Shown here piece by piece: positions 6,133 through 7,148 of a stretch of DNA of 7,148 bases. Where the stretch lies: contig DASTSM010000296.1 of the NCBI GenBank assembly GCA_035760685.1, forward strand, positions 1-7,148. The letters run 5' to 3'. The translations under genes were made by a program, and so were the position numbers. The notes beneath the pieces were generated by a model. The model made no database searches. It saw only the letters and a program-made list of their open reading frames with translations, and was not told the DNA's origin. The stretch's first letter is position 1, and each line of letters starts with the position of its first letter. This DNA is from ZC4RG20 sp035760685. GTDB lineage: Bacteria > Pseudomonadota > Gammaproteobacteria > Steroidobacterales > Rariloculaceae.

Positions 6133-6149
6133 GCGCCACCTCGTGGCGC
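6133..6149. promoter_or_regulatory. Inverted repeat just upstream of mntA, candidate operator or leader hairpin
   Basis: GCGCCAC-CTC-GTGGCGC has perfect 7-bp arms with a 3-nt centre and ends 18 bp before the mntA ATG. Toxin-antitoxin operons often repress themselves through such repeats. As RNA it would be a stable hairpin in the leader of a gene with no clear Shine-Dalgarno sequence. There is no U run, so it is a poor terminator. Confidence 0.45.
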
Positions 6150-6167
6150 GGCGCAGACTTTCACTCG

Positions 6168-6617
6168 ATGAAAGCCCGCATCCCTGCCGACGAATTCGAG
6201 TCGAGGCTCGCTCGGCTGGGGGAGTCGTGGTCGGCGGACGGCGACGTCGCCGCCGCTTTCCTTCACGGCTCGAGGGCGCGCGGCACGGCGCGCCCGGACT
6301 CCGACGTTGACCTGGCAGCGATCCTGCGGTCCGGTCTGACTGCGAGCGAGCGCTGGCGAAAGCGGCTCGTGTTGCTCGAATCGGCGGCTGCCGCGCTCGG
6401 AACGGACGCCGTCGATCTCGTGATTCTCGAGGAGGCGCCGTCGGCGGTCGGGCACAGGGTCATCCGTGACGGCCGACTGATTCTCGAGCGCGATGCGCAC
6501 CGCAGAGTGCAGGTCGTCGAAGACGTGTTGCGTCGCTATCTCGACGAAGGTTGGCTACGATCGGTCCTCGATGAGGGCCTCCGCGTCAGGCTCGCGGAGG
6601 GTCGCTTTGCCCGTTGA
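6168..6617 (+). CDS. mntA: MntA-type nucleotidyltransferase antitoxin
   Basis: This 149-aa minimal nucleotidyltransferase carries the signature GS-x10-DxD exactly: Gly34-Ser35, ten residues, then Asp46-Val47-Asp48 in 'LHGSRARGTARPDSDVDLA'. Asp83 in 'AVDLVIL' is the likely third carboxylate. In characterised MntA-HepT pairs the enzyme uses ATP to add AMP units to a tyrosine of the partner HEPN toxin and so silences it. The adjacent gene encodes that partner with its target motif intact, which makes the assignment strong. Length is typical (about 100-150 aa). The final segment 'HRVIRDGRLILERD' (96-109) is a common end to the MNT fold and is followed by a helical tail. ATG 6168 has no good Shine-Dalgarno sequence; no better in-frame start exists nearby. 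The gene overlaps hepT by 11 nt, so the two are co-expressed. The inverted repeat at 6133-6149 may be its operator. Confidence 0.92.
   Translation: MKARIPADEFESRLARLGESWSADGDVAAAFLHGSRARGTARPDSDVDLAAILRSGLTASERWRKRLVLLESAAAALGTDAVDLVILEEAPSAVGHRVIRDGRLILERDAHRRVQVVEDVLRRYLDEGWLRSVLDEGLRVRLAEGRFAR
6596..6601 (+). promoter_or_regulatory. Shine-Dalgarno sequence for the hepT TTG start
   Basis: GGAGGG lies 5 nt before TTG 6607, inside the end of mntA. It is the best match in the region and supports TTG 6607 over the later in-frame GTG at 6625. Confidence 0.65.
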
Positions 6618-7041
6618 TCCCCTCGTGTTGCGGCGCCGGCTGCGGGCCCTCGAGCGCTATCTCCGCGTGCTGCGCGCGCTGCGCGAGCGCGGCCGGGAGG
6701 CGTTCGTGCACGATGAGGCCGTGCAGGACCGCGTCGAGCGCAACGTCGAGCTTCTCGCGCAGACGTGCACCGACATCTGCCTCCACATCGTGAGCGCGTC
6801 GGGCACGGCTGCGCCCGAAACGTACAGCGATGCCGTGCGCGCGGCAGCGCCGATCATCGCACTCCCGGCCGATCTCACCGATCGCCTCGCGGCCGCGGTT
6901 CGCTTACGAAACATGCTGGCGCACATGTACCTCGATATCGACCATGGCCGCCTCTTCGACGAGCTCGGATGGATCGAGGACACCGAGACGTTTGCCGCGG
7001 CGGTCGAGCGGTGGCTCGCCGCTGAAATCGCGCAATCCTGA
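6607..7041 (+). CDS. hepT: HepT-like HEPN-domain toxin RNase
   Basis: From TTG 6607 the product has 144 aa, the usual HepT length, and is nearly all helical. The HEPN catalytic signature R-x4-H-x-Y is present as 'RNMLAHMY' (Arg101, His106, Tyr108). In the family, Arg and His cleave RNA in a dimer and the Tyr is the residue AMP-modified by MntA. Other family-typical parts are 'RNVELLAQTCTDICLHIV' (45-62), the first conserved HEPN helix, and 'LPADLTDRLAAAVRLRN' (86-102), leading into the active site. No ATG is available: the in-frame ATG upstream lies deep within mntA, whereas TTG 6607 has a strong GGAGGG site and gives an 11-nt overlap with mntA. A TTG start may keep toxin output below that of the antitoxin (inference). 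No truncation or lost catalytic residue is seen, so the toxin looks functional. Confidence 0.93.
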   Translation: MPVDPLVLRRRLRALERYLRVLRALRERGREAFVHDEAVQDRVERNVELLAQTCTDICLHIVSASGTAAPETYSDAVRAAAPIIALPADLTDRLAAAVRLRNMLAHMYLDIDHGRLFDELGWIEDTETFAAAVERWLAAEIAQS

Positions 7042-7053
7042 CTCGCTCGAGTC
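7040..7053 (+). terminator. Hairpin at the hepT stop, possible weak terminator
   Basis: GACTCG-CT-CGAGTC is a perfect 6-bp inverted repeat that begins in the hepT stop codon. With only 2 nt at the centre the real loop must open one pair. No U run follows, so it is at best a Rho-dependent or processing site. The rest of the window (7054-7148) shows no gene; only a small CGAGA/TCTCG inverted repeat at 7126-7140 stands out. Confidence 0.25.
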
Positions 7054-7148
7054 GTCCGAGCGTGCTGAAGCTAGGCAAGCTGCGCGGCCGGGTCACGCCG
7101 TAGCCCGCCCGTTCCCGTTTTGTGACGAGACCGCATCTCGGTTCGCGT

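Noticed and set aside
5516..6310. Plus-strand ORF (264 codons) opposite the PaaK-like gene and into mntA
   Set aside because: It is antisense to a motif-rich gene, has no domain, and would overlap the mntA coding region.

Overview
The window is GC-rich, densely coded DNA with short intergenic gaps and Shine-Dalgarno-led genes on both strands. The protein families (NorM/DinF-type MATE pump, DUF748/AsmA-like membrane protein, PEGA-repeat protein, PaaK-like adenylate-forming enzyme, MntA/HepT pair) and a GGGGTC-A-GACCCC intergenic palindrome suggest a proteobacterium, probably a gammaproteobacterium. No rRNA or taxon marker is present, so this placement is inference. I see no tRNA, rRNA, CRISPR array, IS element or phage gene.

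Layout. (1) 7-627, minus: exported protein with two PEGA domains. Its leader holds four degenerate 17-19 bp tandem repeats (652-724). (2) 879-2300, minus: MATE-family efflux transporter. (3) 2301-2473: divergent intergenic region with a near-ideal hairpin palindrome plus an extra direct half-site, then a small stem-loop against a Shine-Dalgarno sequence. (4) 2474-3790, plus: DUF748-like single-span membrane protein with a Lys/Glu/Ala-rich tail, best started at TTG 2474 because the upstream ATGs lie in the palindromic repeat. (5) 4622-6022 then 3795-4616, minus: a two-gene unit encoding a PaaK/CapK-like adenylate-forming enzyme and a signal-peptide-bearing metallo-beta-lactamase-fold hydrolase. 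They are 5 nt apart, and the second gene's ribosome-binding site includes the first gene's stop codon. (6) 6023-6167: divergent control region with a TATAAT element and two perfect palindromes. (7) 6168-6617 and 6607-7041, plus: an MntA-HepT nucleotidyltransferase/HEPN toxin-antitoxin pair with textbook motifs, overlapping by 11 nt.

The best-defined system is the MntA-HepT module. In this family the nucleotidyltransferase neutralises the HEPN RNase by adding AMP to a tyrosine in the toxin's active-site motif. Both catalytic signatures are intact here, and a 7-bp inverted repeat lies just before the antitoxin start. The remaining genes look like ordinary envelope, efflux and metabolic functions. 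I found no convincing evidence of a wholly undescribed system. The most unusual points are the intergenic palindromes, the Asp-to-Glu change in the hydrolase metal motif, and the charged repeat tail of the DUF748-like protein.
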